A DNA stretch of 64,000 nt from an uncultured Pseudomonadota bacterium (GCA_903921325.1 CAIXPL010000008.1:62001-126000), one strand, 5' to 3'; positions 1-9,632 are shown, counted from the first letter of the stretch. Numbers and translations are program-made. Notes: generated by a model not told the origin, from the sequence alone.

Positions 1-2238
1 TCCGGCGCGCTGCAAAGCCTCATTGCGGGCGAAGCGCTCGCCGAGTCGGTGAGCTACCCCAACCCCTCGCCCGAACTGCTCGACACCTGGATCTCGGTGG
101 CGCGAGACGGCCAGGTCACCGCCTTCTTCGGCAAAGTCGACATGGGCCTTGGCCTGGAGACGGCCATTGCGCAGATCGTGGCCGAAGAGCTCGACATGCC
201 CGTTGAGCGAGTCAACATCGTGGCCGGGGACACGCTGCTCACCGCCAACCAGGGCGGCGCCAGCGCGTCGAGCGGCATTCGTGCGGGCGCCATTCCGCTG
301 CGCAATGCGGCTGCCGAGGCTCGTCGTGTGCTGGCCTCCGCCGGGGCTGAGCGTCTTGGCGTGCCGTTCGAGGCTGTTGCCACAGAGAAGGGTGAGGTAT
401 TTGTCAAAGCGGAACCAGCGCGCCGGATCGGCTACGCCAGCATCGTCGATGGCAAGCCGCTGGGCACCAAGGTGACCTGGAACAAGGAAATGGGTACACC
501 TCTGAATGTCACCGGCGCGGGCAAGCCGAAAGCGGTGGCTGATTACAAAGTGGTCGGCCAATCGGTTGCGCGGCGCGACATTCCGGGCAAGATGCTCGGC
601 ACGACTGACTATCTGACCAATGTACGTCTGCCCGGCATGCTGCATGCCCGGCTGTTACGCCCCGCGGTCGCTGCGGCGGTGCCGGTGTCCTATGACGCGG
701 CGTCAATTGCCAGCATTCCAGGCGCGCGGGTTGTGCACAAGAAGGACATGCTGGCTGTGGTCGCCGAGCGCGAATGGGATGCGGTGCGAGCTGCGCGCCT
801 GCTCAAGGTGCAATGGACAGAGCCCGCGATGAACTGGCCGGGTAGCGAAGGCATCCATGATCATATCCGCAGCGCGCCTGCGGTTGCCTCCAATGGCGAG
901 AGCGCGTTTGCCGGCAAGCGGGTCTACGATGAAACCCCGACCTACCGGGCGCTGGCAGGCGCGGCCAAAGTGATGACAGCCGATTACGAGGCGCCCTTTC
1001 AATCACACGCGCGGATCGGTCCATCGGTCGGCGTGGCCGATGTGCGCGATGGCAGTGCGGTCATTTATGTCGATTCGCAAAAGCCCCACTTTGTGCGCAT
1101 GGGCATTGCCAAGCTGCTCGGTCTGCCGCAGGACAAGGTCCGAGTGATCTGGAAAACGGGCGCCGGGTCCTATGGTCGCAGCGACGCCGACGAGGCTCCC
1201 TACGAAGCCGCCGTCCTGTCACAGGAACTCGGCCGCCCGGTGCGCGTGCAGTGGATGCGCCATGAGGGTACCGGCTGGGACCCCAAGGCGCCGGCTGCCG
1301 TGATCAGCATGAAAGCGGGGTTGGATGCCGCAGGCGCAGTCGGCGCCTGGTACTTTCGCGCCAAAGGGTTTTCGGGATGGGATGTGAAATTCGCGGCCGA
1401 CAGCCCCGAGCAGACACTGGTGGGCATGCAACTGGGCATGGCCAAGACCGATATGCACAATTTTGATGTGCCGACCGAGACCTACCAGTTTCCGAACACC
1501 GTGCGCTTCTGGCAGACCGTCGCGCCGCTGCAAGTGCAGGCATCGCCGATGCGCTGCGCCCATATGCGTGCGCCGCAGGAGATGCAAAGCCGCTTCGCGC
1601 AGGAATGTTTTGTCGATGAAGTGGCAATCGCCACCGGGCGTGATCCGCTGGCATTCCGCCTCGCCTCGATCAAGGAACCGCGCGAGATGGCCGTGCTCAA
1701 AGCGGTCACCGAGAAGGCCGGCTGGAGTGCGGCGGACCACTCACCGCGCAAGGCCAAGGGCGACATTCTGTTTGGTCGGGGTCTGGCCTTGTACAACGGC
1801 TATGGCTCGTATGCCGCGCTGGTGGTCGAGGTGGAAGTCAATCGCAAGACCGGTCGGGTGTGGGCACGCAAAGTGACTGTGGCACAGGATAGTGGCCTCA
1901 TCATCAACCCGGGATCGCTCAAGACCGTGATGGAAGGCAATGTGGTGCAGGGTCTGTCACGCGCCATGGTTGAAGAGGTGGCCTTCAATCAGTCCACGGT
2001 CACCAGTGTCGACTGGAATACCTACCCGATCCTCGATATCAAGGACGTGCCTGAGACCGTTGAGACCATCATCATGCACCGTCCGGATATGGCCTCGGGT
2101 GGTGCGGGTGAGCCCACCCTGGTGAGCATGGCGGCAGCGGTCGGCAATGCGATTCATAATGCCACCGGCGTGCGCCTGCGCCGTTACCCGTTTACCGCAG
2201 CCCGCGTCAAGGCTGCCCTTGAACAGCACTCTGCCTGA
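1..2238 (+). CDS. Xanthine dehydrogenase-family molybdopterin-binding subunit (5' end missing)
   Basis: Large molybdenum-cofactor subunit of the isoquinoline 1-oxidoreductase/aldehyde oxidase type, which hydroxylates aromatic heterocycles or aldehydes. The frame is open to base 1, so the true start lies before the window and 745 codons are visible; a GTG at 49 is only an internal possibility. Visible family marks are the GKVDMGLGLETAIAQI stretch near the start, and GGAGEPTLVSMAAA near the C-terminus, whose Glu (codon 2110-2112) matches the catalytic Glu of the family. The iron-sulfur partner subunit would be upstream, out of view. An esterase and a cupin follow closely (9 and 61 bp), suggesting a small catabolic operon. 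The substrate cannot be told from sequence. Confidence 0.9.
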   Translation, partial: SGALQSLIAGEALAESVSYPNPSPELLDTWISVARDGQVTAFFGKVDMGLGLETAIAQIVAEELDMPVERVNIVAGDTLLTANQGGASASSGIRAGAIPLRNAAAEARRVLASAGAERLGVPFEAVATEKGEVFVKAEPARRIGYASIVDGKPLGTKVTWNKEMGTPLNVTGAGKPKAVADYKVVGQSVARRDIPGKMLGTTDYLTNVRLPGMLHARLLRPAVAAAVPVSYDAASIASIPGARVVHKKDMLAVVAEREWDAVRAARLLKVQWTEPAMNWPGSEGIHDHIRSAPAVASNGESAFAGKRVYDETPTYRALAGAAKVMTADYEAPFQSHARIGPSVGVADVRDGSAVIYVDSQKPHFVRMGIAKLLGLPQDKVRVIWKTGAGSYGRSDADEAPYEAAVLSQELGRPVRVQWMRHEGTGWDPKAPAAVISMKAGLDAAGAVGAWYFRAKGFSGWDVKFAADSPEQTLVGMQLGMAKTDMHNFDVPTETYQFPNTVRFWQTVAPLQVQASPMRCAHMRAPQEMQSRFAQECFVDEVAIATGRDPLAFRLASIKEPREMAVLKAVTEKAGWSAADHSPRKAKGDILFGRGLALYNGYGSYAALVVEVEVNRKTGRVWARKVTVAQDSGLIINPGSLKTVMEGNVVQGLSRAMVEEVAFNQSTVTSVDWNTYPILDIKDVPETVETIIMHRPDMASGGAGEPTLVSMAAAVGNAIHNATGVRLRRYPFTAARVKAALEQHSA

Positions 2239-2247
2239 GGATCACCG

Positions 2248-3096
2248 ATGAGCGTCAGTACCGATATCCGCCCCAATATCGAATACGCCAATCACGGCGG
2301 TCAGTCACTCAAAGCCACGCTCTATGCACCGGCTGGCGCCAAGGCCTGTCCGGTGGTGATCGCCGTGCATGGTGGGGGCTGGCAGGGCGGGACACCGGAC
2401 AACTATCAATATCTGGGCACCTACCTGGCCGGACACGGTATTGCGCTTTTCTCGATCACCTACCGGCTCGCAAAAGTAGGCCAGAAGAGCTATCCCGAAG
2501 CAGTCCACGATGTGCGTGCCGCTGTGCAGTATGTAAAAGGCAATGCCAGCGCATTGGGCATTGATCCGGCCCGGGTGGCCCTGATGGGCGACTCTGCCGG
2601 CGCCCATCTGGCCACGCTGGTGGCGCTCGCCGGTGACCAGGCACCGTTCGCCGGTGGCACCGCGGGTGATCCGCACGGCGAGCTGTCGACCAAGGTAAAA
2701 GTCGCCGTAGGGGTCTATGGCGTCTATGACCTCTACCGGCAATGGGATCATGACCTGTCGGCGCGGCCGCGCGACAGCATCACCGAGAAGTTTCTCGGCG
2801 CGAGCGCAATCGAAGACAAGCGGGTGTATTTCGAGTCCTCGCCGTTTTCCTATATTTCGAGCAAGAACAATTCGACGGCGTTTTATCTGTCCTGGGGCAC
2901 CGAGGACGATATCGTGGAGCCGGCCACGCAAAGCGAGGCCTTCCTGCTCGCCTTGAAGCAGGCTGGCTACTTTGTCCGTACCGCGATATTCCCGGGTGCG
3001 CCGCATTTCTGGCTGGCTGATGACCCGGCCGATGCCGGCGGATTCAGTGCCGGTTTTGCCGTGCGCATGCTGCGCTTCCTGCAAACCCGTCTGTAA
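2248..3096 (+). CDS. Alpha/beta hydrolase (HSL-type carboxylesterase)
   Basis: 282-residue hydrolase of the hormone-sensitive-lipase/esterase group, probably cytoplasmic because no signal peptide is visible. The oxyanion-hole motif HGGGW is at residues 41-45 and the nucleophile elbow GDSAG at 114-118, with Ser116. An Asp in the WGTEDD segment and the His in PGAPHFW near the C-terminus complete the expected triad. An AGGA ribosome site lies 5 bases before ATG. It starts 9 bp after the molybdenum hydroxylase subunit, so the two are probably cotranscribed; it may hydrolyse an ester or lactone in the same route. The substrate is unknown. Confidence 0.88.
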   Translation: MSVSTDIRPNIEYANHGGQSLKATLYAPAGAKACPVVIAVHGGGWQGGTPDNYQYLGTYLAGHGIALFSITYRLAKVGQKSYPEAVHDVRAAVQYVKGNASALGIDPARVALMGDSAGAHLATLVALAGDQAPFAGGTAGDPHGELSTKVKVAVGVYGVYDLYRQWDHDLSARPRDSITEKFLGASAIEDKRVYFESSPFSYISSKNNSTAFYLSWGTEDDIVEPATQSEAFLLALKQAGYFVRTAIFPGAPHFWLADDPADAGGFSAGFAVRMLRFLQTRL

Positions 3097-3157
3097 ACTG
3101 ACGCTGACCACCGCGAATTTCCACCGACCTGCGCTGCCGCGCATCAAGGAGCACCTC

Positions 3158-3679
3158 ATGCAAGAGACTCAGCCGACCTTTGCCAAGACCCCGAAGGACA
3201 TGGAAATCGCGCTTGCCCAGCAGATTCGCCAGGGCCAGCCCACGTTCTTCCACATGCAGGCGCAACTGCCCAGCCAGGGCCGCACCGATACGCCAATGGC
3301 TGCCACCGACAAGATGTGGGTGGTGCTCAAGACCTACGCCGCCTGCGGTGAGAACGAACTGCACGCCCATCCCAACGAAGATCACACCTTTGTGGTGCTG
3401 CAGGGCCAGGCCTTGTTCTACGGCCCCAATGGCGAGGAGCGCACGATCGGTTTGCATGAAGGCGTGCTGCTGCCGCGCGGCACCTTCTACTGGTTCCGCG
3501 CCCTGGGCGAGGAACCCCTGGTGATGATCCGGATCGGTAGCGCGACGGCGGAAGGTGCCGATCGGTTCGCACGCGTCTCGATCGACGGTCGACCGATGGA
3601 AGGCAATTCGGTGGAAAACAAGGAAGTCGAACTGAAGCTGTCGAATCGCTGGTTTCCCGAGGCGAGCAGCCGCGCCTGA
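3158..3679 (+). CDS. Cupin-domain protein
   Basis: 173-residue single-domain cupin. The first metal-binding motif is seen as H69, H71 and E74 in HAHPNED, followed by the beta-barrel GQALFYGPNGEE and a conserved proline turn. The frame is open upstream into the hydrolase gene, but the ATG at 3158 is preceded by AAGGA at 3146-3150 and begins where similarity to cupins starts, so I use it. Third gene of the apparent molybdenum hydroxylase/esterase operon. Cupins of this kind are dioxygenases, isomerases or binding proteins; nothing here decides which. Confidence 0.85.
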   Translation: MQETQPTFAKTPKDMEIALAQQIRQGQPTFFHMQAQLPSQGRTDTPMAATDKMWVVLKTYAACGENELHAHPNEDHTFVVLQGQALFYGPNGEERTIGLHEGVLLPRGTFYWFRALGEEPLVMIRIGSATAEGADRFARVSIDGRPMEGNSVENKEVELKLSNRWFPEASSRA

Positions 3680-3750
3680 GGGATCAGGCGCTCACCGCGA
3701 GGGCACTCGGCGATCGGGACTCGTGCGACCGCCTGTGTGCAGAACGTGCC

Positions 3751-4761
3751 CTACTCGACCTTGACGCCTGAGGCCTCGACCATCTTTTTCCAGTAGTTGT
3801 AGTCACGGCGCAGGAAGGCAGAAAACGCCTGCGGCGTACTGGCCACCGGGATCAGCCACTGCCGGGTGATGTTGGCTTCCCGAAAGGCAGGATCGTTCAT
3901 GATCTTGGCCACATCGGCTGAGATCTTGGCCACCAGTTCAGGCGGTGTGGCCGCGGGGGCCAGTATGCCAAACCAGGTGCCAGCGACAAACCCTGGCACC
4001 CCCTGTTCGATGACTGTAGGCAGATCCGGCATCATCGCAATGCGCTGTTCACTGGCAGCGGCCAGCATACGCACACGGCCGGCCCGGGCATGCTGCTCAA
4101 GGACCAGCGGGGTCACCATCATCAATGAAGTCTCACCGGAGAGCAGGCCCGCCGCGGCGGGTGCCGACCCCTTGTAAGGCACATGCACGATGTCGATGCC
4201 ATTCAATTTGCTGAACCAGTCCATCAGGATATGGGCCGACGACCCGTTGCCAAATGAACCGTAGGACAGCTTGCCGGGGTTGGCCCTAGCATAGGCGATC
4301 AGTTCCTGAACATTCTTTACCGGCACTGCAGCGTTTGCCCACAGCACCCAGGGCACCTGCACCAGTTCGCTGACTGGCGCAAAGCCGTTGATCGGGTCAT
4401 AGGGCAGCGACTTGTACAAAAACGGGTTGATCACGAAGGTGGCCGCATCGGACACGAGCAGGGTATAGCCATCGGGGGCAGCTTTGGAGACATAGTCGCC
4501 ACCGATGATCTGATTGGCACCCGGGCGGTTCTCCACCACCACCGTCTGGCCCCACAGCTCGGGCAATCGCGTGGCGAGCGCACGCGAGAGCGTATCGGTG
4601 GCACCGCCCGGTGAACTGGGCACCACAATCTTGACCGGTCTGGCAGGCCAGCCTTGCACGCCGCCCGACTGCTGGGCGCACGCAGGGCCGGCAGCAAGCA
4701 GTGTCAGACCAAAGAGCATGGCGAGCGTCGACACGAGCAGATCACGTTTGATGGCGCACAT
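3751..4761 (-). CDS. Bug-family (TTT) periplasmic substrate-binding protein
   Basis: 336-residue tripartite tricarboxylate transporter receptor (TctC/Bug family). The chosen ATG (4761) gives MCAIKRDLLVSTLAMLFGLT with signal cleavage after ACAQ. The family stretches WPARPVKIVVPSSPGGATD and VVVENRPGANQIIGGDYV are clear. The ATG overlaps the stop of the upstream cupin as TGATG, so the two are translationally coupled. The frame remains open 44 codons further upstream, but that part overlaps the cupin and is not protein-like. No TctA/TctB permease is near, as is usual for Bug proteins in Alcaligenaceae. Ligand unknown, probably an organic acid. Confidence 0.92.
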   Translation of the reverse strand: MCAIKRDLLVSTLAMLFGLTLLAAGPACAQQSGGVQGWPARPVKIVVPSSPGGATDTLSRALATRLPELWGQTVVVENRPGANQIIGGDYVSKAAPDGYTLLVSDAATFVINPFLYKSLPYDPINGFAPVSELVQVPWVLWANAAVPVKNVQELIAYARANPGKLSYGSFGNGSSAHILMDWFSKLNGIDIVHVPYKGSAPAAAGLLSGETSLMMVTPLVLEQHARAGRVRMLAAASEQRIAMMPDLPTVIEQGVPGFVAGTWFGILAPAATPPELVAKISADVAKIMNDPAFREANITRQWLIPVASTPQAFSAFLRRDYNYWKKMVEASGVKVE

Positions 4762-5156
4762 CACAGCCGACCGTCCGCAACATCGAAGAAGCGATTGGGT
4801 TTGGTAAAAAACGACAGCACCAGTGCCCCCTTGGGTGCCCGGGCCCAGTGACGGCTGCCACCGGGGCGCCAGACATAGTTGCCGGCGCTGCACACCCCTT
4901 CGTCATCCTCCAGCTCACCTTCGAGCACAAAGGACTGTTCGATGGCGGTATGTTCGTGATCCGGCAAGACCGAGCCGGGCGCCCATTGAAACAGGGTGGT
5001 GGACAGGCCGGTGGCCTTGTCCTCCATCAGCACCTTGACGCGAATACCAGGAAAACGGGTATCTCGCCAAGGCAGCGCATCGACATCGACCATCCGGCTC
5101 GCCAGCGCGGCGAGGCCTGCGTGCTGCTCAACGAGATCAGGGGTTTGCGCGGCCAT
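4761..5156 (-). CDS. ChrR-like cupin protein
   Basis: 131-residue cupin resembling the ChrR/2,4'-dihydroxyacetophenone dioxygenase-like cupins. The metal-site residues are H67, H69 and E73 in DHEHTAIEQ, with a second motif His at 103 in GGSRHWA. The ATG at 5156 has GGAGA 8 bases upstream on the minus strand, which decides the start; a longer open frame reaching 5537 is antisense to the cytochrome gene and is not used. It is the promoter-proximal gene of a two-gene unit with the Bug binding protein and is divergent from the cytochrome/ThDP enzyme pair. Confidence 0.85.
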   Translation of the reverse strand: MAAQTPDLVEQHAGLAALASRMVDVDALPWRDTRFPGIRVKVLMEDKATGLSTTLFQWAPGSVLPDHEHTAIEQSFVLEGELEDDEGVCSAGNYVWRPGGSRHWARAPKGALVLSFFTKPNRFFDVADGRL

Positions 5157-5226
5157 GATGATGTCTCCATTCGATAGGAAGCGATGATACCCTTCACTCA
5201 AATTAGATTCCCTGAGGAGACATGCC

Positions 5227-5718
5227 GTGACCTTGGCCGCATCCCCACATACGCCACATACGCGCGCGCACGCAGTCCGCATGGCAACCGACGCCGTTCC
5301 GCACCGACGCCGCAAAGAACGCCACAATGCGCCGTACTTTGCGCGGGTCGCGGGTGCGCTCGTTCTCAGCATCGTCATGTGCGCCCCAGCCGCATGGGCG
5401 CAAAACGCGGCACCAGCGACCACCGGTGCCGCGACTGCCGTGGCCCCTGGCAGAGTAACCGGTGAAGTCAAAGCCACCGACGCGAGCAGCACGAGTGAGC
5501 CCGCCGCCGATCCGGCACGCCAGTTGCTCGCTGACAAGTGCGTGCAGTGCCATGGCGACTCGATGTGGCGCGATATACGCCAGGATCAGCGTGGCTGGAC
5601 CGCCGCGCTGTACCGGATGGTTGGCCGTGGCGCGATCTGGAGCGAAGGCGAGATCAACACCCTTGCGCAATACCTCGCCACTCATTTCGGTCCCAGCGCG
5701 AACAGCAGCGCCAAGTAA
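5227..5718 (+). CDS. Exported mono-haem c-type cytochrome
   Basis: 163-residue protein with a single haem motif CVQCH (C105, C108, H109). A hydrophobic export segment (about residues 40-58, ending PAAWAQ) follows a basic N-terminus, so the haem domain should sit in the periplasm. GTG at 5227 has AGGAGA at 5215-5220 with 6 bases spacing, which favours it over the ATG at 5281. About 45 Ala/Thr/Ser-rich residues link the signal to the haem domain. It lies 11 bp before a Tat-exported ThDP enzyme, suggesting that the cytochrome takes electrons from that enzyme or works beside it. That role is inference. Confidence 0.85.
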   Translation: MTLAASPHTPHTRAHAVRMATDAVPHRRRKERHNAPYFARVAGALVLSIVMCAPAAWAQNAAPATTGAATAVAPGRVTGEVKATDASSTSEPAADPARQLLADKCVQCHGDSMWRDIRQDQRGWTAALYRMVGRGAIWSEGEINTLAQYLATHFGPSANSSAK

Positions 5719-5729
5719 GGATAATCATC

Positions 5730-7634
5730 ATGCGTGAACTCGTCGCCCGTTATCTGTCCCGCTCGCTGTCCCGGCGTGGCTTTCTCAAATCGCTCACCGC
5801 CACCGGCGTGACGCTGAGCGCCGCCGAATCGGTGCTCGACTCTCTTGTGCCCGCGGCACAGGCCCAGGAAGCCGGCACCCCGATCAAGGTATTCCAGGGC
5901 ACCGGTGGTGCCTGCATGGCCGAGCAATTGATTGCCTCCGGGGTTACCTACGTATTCGGCAACTCAGCCAGCGAAGACGCCGAATTCTATGAAGCACTGG
6001 TCGACCGGCCCCAGCTCAAGTACGTACTGACCCCGCATGAGGGTCCCGGTGCGGCCATGGCCGCGGGCTATATCAAAGCCTCGAAGAAGCCAGCCATCGT
6101 GATGCAGGCGGGCGTGGTCGGATTGTCCAATGCGGTCGGTCAGATGTTCAACGCAGCAAAGGAACAAACGCCACTGGTGTTCTACAGCTACCGCAGCGAT
6201 ACCACCCGACGCGCCGGTCGCGACGGGTTTGAGGAAGTGGCCAATCAGGAACAGATCGTTGCACCGATTGCCAAGTACACCTGGCTCTCACGCCGGCCTG
6301 ACATGATCCCTGAGACCCTGCGGCATGCCTTCAAGGCCTCGTGGACTCCGCCCTATGGGCCGAGCTATGCCTCATGGCATTCGGACATGAATGCGGATCG
6401 CACGCGTACCGAAATCATCGCGCAGGATCATGTCGACCCGCGCATGCGGGTGCGGCCCAATCCAGTCGAAGTGGAACGTGCCGCACGGCTATTGATCGAC
6501 GCCGAAATGCCCCTGATGAATGTCGGCGATGAGGTCTATTACGTCGGTGCGGCAAAAGAGGCCGTCACGCTGGCCGAGTTGCTCGGCATGCCCGTCACCC
6601 AGGCGCGCCAGGTGTTTGCCAACTTCCCTGAGCGTCACCCGCTGTTTGTGGGCAATGTACCCGCGGCCACGCTGGCCTCGGTGGTGTTTCCGCGCAACGC
6701 CGATGTGGTGATCAATATCGGTAACAAGATGATGCACAGCGGCCCGCAACCCATTGTTGCGCGCAGCGCCAAATTCATCGATATGCGCATCGACTCCTGG
6801 AGCATCGGTGCGGTGATGCCCACCGAAGTGCCGCTGGTGGCCGATGTCGCCTATGGCATGGCCGATCTGATCGCGGCGCTGCGCGGGATGATCACCCCGG
6901 CGGTGCAAAAGCGCATCGATGAGCGCGCGACGAAGGTGCGCGAATACACCGAGCGGGCGCGCGTCATGGCGGCGAGTTTCGTCAAAAGTCCGGACTGGAA
7001 TCGCAGCCCGATGATTGCCGATCGGGTGACCTGGGAGGTGGCGCAGTTTGCCGACCCGGACGCCTGCATCGTGCATGAGGCCGGGGCGGTGAATGCGCAT
7101 AGTTTTGATTTCTCGCCGCTGGGCGGACGTGAACTGTTCTGGTACTACGGCGCCCACCTGGGCTCTGGTGTGGGCACATCGGCCGGGGTCAAACTCGCGC
7201 GCCCCAATCAGCAGGTCATCTGTCTGGTCGGTGATGGCTCATTCACCTTTGGACCGACCGCACTATGGAATATGGCGCGCCACGAGCTGCCGGTGATCGT
7301 GGTGGTCTACAACAACCACGCCTATTCCGGGCCGCACAGCCGTGTGATACAGAACGTACCGGGTGGCCGCATGGTGCAGACCGGGCATTTCGTGCACAAC
7401 TATCTGGGCAAACCGGACATGAATATGGCCTATATCGCCAAAGGCTTCGGGGTCGAAGGCGAAGTGGTGCGTTCGGCTGAGGAGCTGCGCGCAGCGCTCG
7501 GCCGTGCCCGCCGCGCGACCATCGAAGGCAAGCCTTATCTGATCGATGCGCAGGTGGCGCGCACTGGCTTATGGGCTGAATCGCCCTGGACACCGGACAT
7601 CAGCGGCGTAAAGATGCGGACCCGGAAGGTCTAG
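5730..7634 (+). CDS. Tat-exported thiamine-diphosphate-dependent enzyme (acetolactate synthase-like)
   Basis: 634 residues from ATG 5730. The N-terminus has a twin-arginine motif S14-R15-R16-G17-F18-L19-K20, a short hydrophobic stretch and an AQA cleavage site near residue 45. The three-domain ThDP fold follows. The PYR domain carries H103-E104-GPGAAMAAGY, where E104 matches the cofactor-activating Glu. A central domain spans about 245-380. The PP domain carries the ThDP/metal motif starting G501-D502-G503-S504 and ending N528-N529. Family members include acetolactate synthase and benzoylformate decarboxylase, normally cytoplasmic, so the Tat signal is unusual. The cytochrome c gene just upstream fits an oxidative decarboxylation with electrons passed to haem; reaction and substrate are not determined. 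Confidence 0.88.
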   Translation: MRELVARYLSRSLSRRGFLKSLTATGVTLSAAESVLDSLVPAAQAQEAGTPIKVFQGTGGACMAEQLIASGVTYVFGNSASEDAEFYEALVDRPQLKYVLTPHEGPGAAMAAGYIKASKKPAIVMQAGVVGLSNAVGQMFNAAKEQTPLVFYSYRSDTTRRAGRDGFEEVANQEQIVAPIAKYTWLSRRPDMIPETLRHAFKASWTPPYGPSYASWHSDMNADRTRTEIIAQDHVDPRMRVRPNPVEVERAARLLIDAEMPLMNVGDEVYYVGAAKEAVTLAELLGMPVTQARQVFANFPERHPLFVGNVPAATLASVVFPRNADVVINIGNKMMHSGPQPIVARSAKFIDMRIDSWSIGAVMPTEVPLVADVAYGMADLIAALRGMITPAVQKRIDERATKVREYTERARVMAASFVKSPDWNRSPMIADRVTWEVAQFADPDACIVHEAGAVNAHSFDFSPLGGRELFWYYGAHLGSGVGTSAGVKLARPNQQVICLVGDGSFTFGPTALWNMARHELPVIVVVYNNHAYSGPHSRVIQNVPGGRMVQTGHFVHNYLGKPDMNMAYIAKGFGVEGEVVRSAEELRAALGRARRATIEGKPYLIDAQVARTGLWAESPWTPDISGVKMRTRKV

Positions 7635-7717
7635 CCACCCTCGCACCGTCGCGTGCCCGTTGAGCAACACCGACTTGCGATCCGGATGTCCGTTCAACGC
7701 TAATTTCAAGCCAGCCG

Positions 7718-7723
7718 TATAGA
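7718..7723 (+). promoter_or_regulatory. Possible -10 element upstream of bioB
   Basis: TATAGA lies 31 bases before the bioB ATG. A weak TTCAAC at 7693-7698 is 19 bases upstream, a poor spacing. The 120 bp gap after the ThDP enzyme gene holds no gene or clear terminator. I see no BirA-type operator. Confidence 0.3.
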
Positions 7724-7754
7724 ATCAACCGTTGCCACTTTGAACTTGAACACG

Positions 7755-8735
7755 ATGAGCACCGAATCTGCTGTCCTGGAACCGGCCGTCGCGCCGCGCG
7801 TTGCCACCGATCGGCTGACGCAGGCGAGTCGCCTGCTTGATCTGCCATTTGCCGATCTGATGTACCAGGCGCAGACCGTGCATCGAGCGAATTTCAATTC
7901 ACACGAAGTGCAACTGGCCACGCTGCTATCCATCAAGACCGGCGGCTGCCCGGAGGATTGCGGTTACTGCCCGCAATCGGTTCACCATGAAACGGCCGTG
8001 GCCGATGAACCGTTGATGCAGGTCGATGAAGTGCTTGCCGCAGCCCGCGTGGCGAAGGAGAGCGGTGCCACCCGATTCTGCATGGGCGCGGCCTGGCGCG
8101 GACCGAAGCACCGTGACATCACTCGGGTCGCTGAACTGGTTGCCGCAGTGAAAGGCCTTGGCATGGAGACATGCGCCACACTGGGCATGCTGCGCGATGG
8201 TCAGGCGGAAACCCTGCGTGCTGCGGGTCTGGATTTCTACAATCACAATCTGGATACCGCACCTGAGTTCTATGGCGAGATCATCAGCACGCGGACCTAT
8301 CAGGACCGGCTCGACACCCTCGAGCGGGTGCGTGGTGCCGGCATTTCCGTGTGTTGCGGCGGCATTGTCGGCATGGGCGAATCGCGCCGTCAGCGCGCCG
8401 GCCTGCTGGCGCAACTGGCCAGTCTTGACCCGCAGCCCGAATCGGTGCCGATCAACGCGCTGGTGCGGGTCGAAGGAACACCGCTTGCCGGTGCGCAGGA
8501 GATCGATCCGCTTGAGTTCGTGCGCACGGTAGCCGTGGCACGCATTCTGATGCCGCATTCCGTGGTGCGCCTGTCAGCCGGACGCAGCGCGCTTGGTGAA
8601 GCGGCGCAGGCACTGTGCTTTCTGGCCGGTGCCAATTCGATTTTCTATGGCGAGAAGCTGCTCACCACTGGCAACCCGGAAGCGCAGGCCGATCAGGCCC
8701 TGCTGGCAAGGCTCGGGATGCGCGCCCGCGCCTGA
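7755..8735 (+). CDS. bioB: Biotin synthase
   Basis: 326-residue radical SAM enzyme that inserts sulfur into dethiobiotin to make biotin. The radical-SAM cluster motif is C65-x3-C69-x2-C72 in [13 protein letters not shown]. Other BioB signatures are the AWRGPK segment, YNHNLDT, and RVEGTPL followed by RLSAGR for the second cluster and substrate site. I use ATG 7755; a TTG five codons upstream is possible. It stands alone, without bioA, bioF or bioD nearby, and is flanked by unrelated catabolic genes. Confidence 0.97.
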   Translation: MSTESAVLEPAVAPRVATDRLTQASRLLDLPFADLMYQAQTVHRANFNSHEVQLATLLSIKTGGCPEDCGYCPQSVHHETAVADEPLMQVDEVLAAARVAKESGATRFCMGAAWRGPKHRDITRVAELVAAVKGLGMETCATLGMLRDGQAETLRAAGLDFYNHNLDTAPEFYGEIISTRTYQDRLDTLERVRGAGISVCCGGIVGMGESRRQRAGLLAQLASLDPQPESVPINALVRVEGTPLAGAQEIDPLEFVRTVAVARILMPHSVVRLSAGRSALGEAAQALCFLAGANSIFYGEKLLTTGNPEAQADQALLARLGMRARA

Positions 8736-8847
8736 GCGCGTTCAGTGACAGCGACCAAGGCAATCGCGCGTTTGGACGTCTGAGCGCGCTCATTGACAAG
8801 CAAGGCTGCAGCGGCCGACAACAGGGGCAGCCGCCATGGGCACCTGA

Positions 8848-9447
8848 TCAGGGAATCGGCAGCATCGGTTCTTTGCCCGGCGGCAGTTGCACGTCGACGG
8901 CCGAGAGCAAGCCTGCGGTGCTCGCATAAGCCCCCATGAGCAACACCATGTCGATCAGCTTGTGCGGCCCGTAGATTTCTTTCAGGCTGGCAAAAGTTTC
9001 CGATTTCACCTTGTGATCGCGCCATAGTTCGCGCGCCAGTTCAATCACCAGGGCTTCGGTTTTGCCCAACCCCTGGGTGCTGCGGCGATGCTTGATCGTG
9101 TCGATAAGTGACTGCGGCACGCCGTTCTTCAGCGCCTCGGGCTCATGCGCCACCCATTCAAACTGGCTGTCCATTTCCCGCGCGGTGGCAAGAATGGCGA
9201 TCTCGCGAATTTGCGGGGTGAAGCCCGCTTCAAAGCGAAGGTACTGATTGATCGCCGACAGATGCTCAGTGGTGCGAGGACTATAGAGCTGCACCCCGGC
9301 GGGGCCACGCAGTCCGGCGATATTAGCCCCCGGCGTGTTGCCGCGGTCATAGGTCCGTTTGCCCGCCTCATCAAGGTCTTCGCGCCGGGGAATCGGCAGA
9401 CGCGATCCCGATTGCGGATCAATGTCAGGCGGATAAGGCTTGCTCAT
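8848..9447 (-). CDS. Carboxymuconolactone decarboxylase-family protein
   Basis: 199-residue AhpD-fold protein of the CMD family. The core helix motif SQFEWVAHEPEALKNGVPQ is visible. The peroxidase CxxC of AhpD is absent, so it is not an AhpD reductase. ATG 9447 has GGAG 8 bases upstream. The frame continues upstream through a hydrophobic stretch ending PVLAQ that could be a signal peptide from ATG 9531 or 9564, so an exported form cannot be excluded. It is the last gene of the marR-TRAP-hydrolase-cupin run. A second cupin plus CMD pair occurs at 41102-42197. Activity unknown; possibly a decarboxylase or gamma-lactone isomerase-like step. Confidence 0.82.
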   Translation of the reverse strand: MSKPYPPDIDPQSGSRLPIPRREDLDEAGKRTYDRGNTPGANIAGLRGPAGVQLYSPRTTEHLSAINQYLRFEAGFTPQIREIAILATAREMDSQFEWVAHEPEALKNGVPQSLIDTIKHRRSTQGLGKTEALVIELARELWRDHKVKSETFASLKEIYGPHKLIDMVLLMGAYASTAGLLSAVDVQLPPGKEPMLPIP

Positions 9448-9632
9448 GCTGGACTCCGGATGCGGTGTGTTGATCTGTGCGAGAACCGGGCAGGTGCTTG
9501 TCAAGATTGCAAGGCTCACCGAGGCGAGCATCACGCGCCCAGGATTGCGTACGCAGGTCAGCATCCGACAAAGGCAATGGCGCAACCCGATGATCCGCAA
9601 GCGACTGCGTTGCCGCAGAGCACCGATCGGCA

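Noticed and set aside
5157-5537. Long N-terminal extension of the ChrR-like cupin
   Set aside because: It runs antisense through the cytochrome gene, while ATG 5156 has a strong ribosome site.
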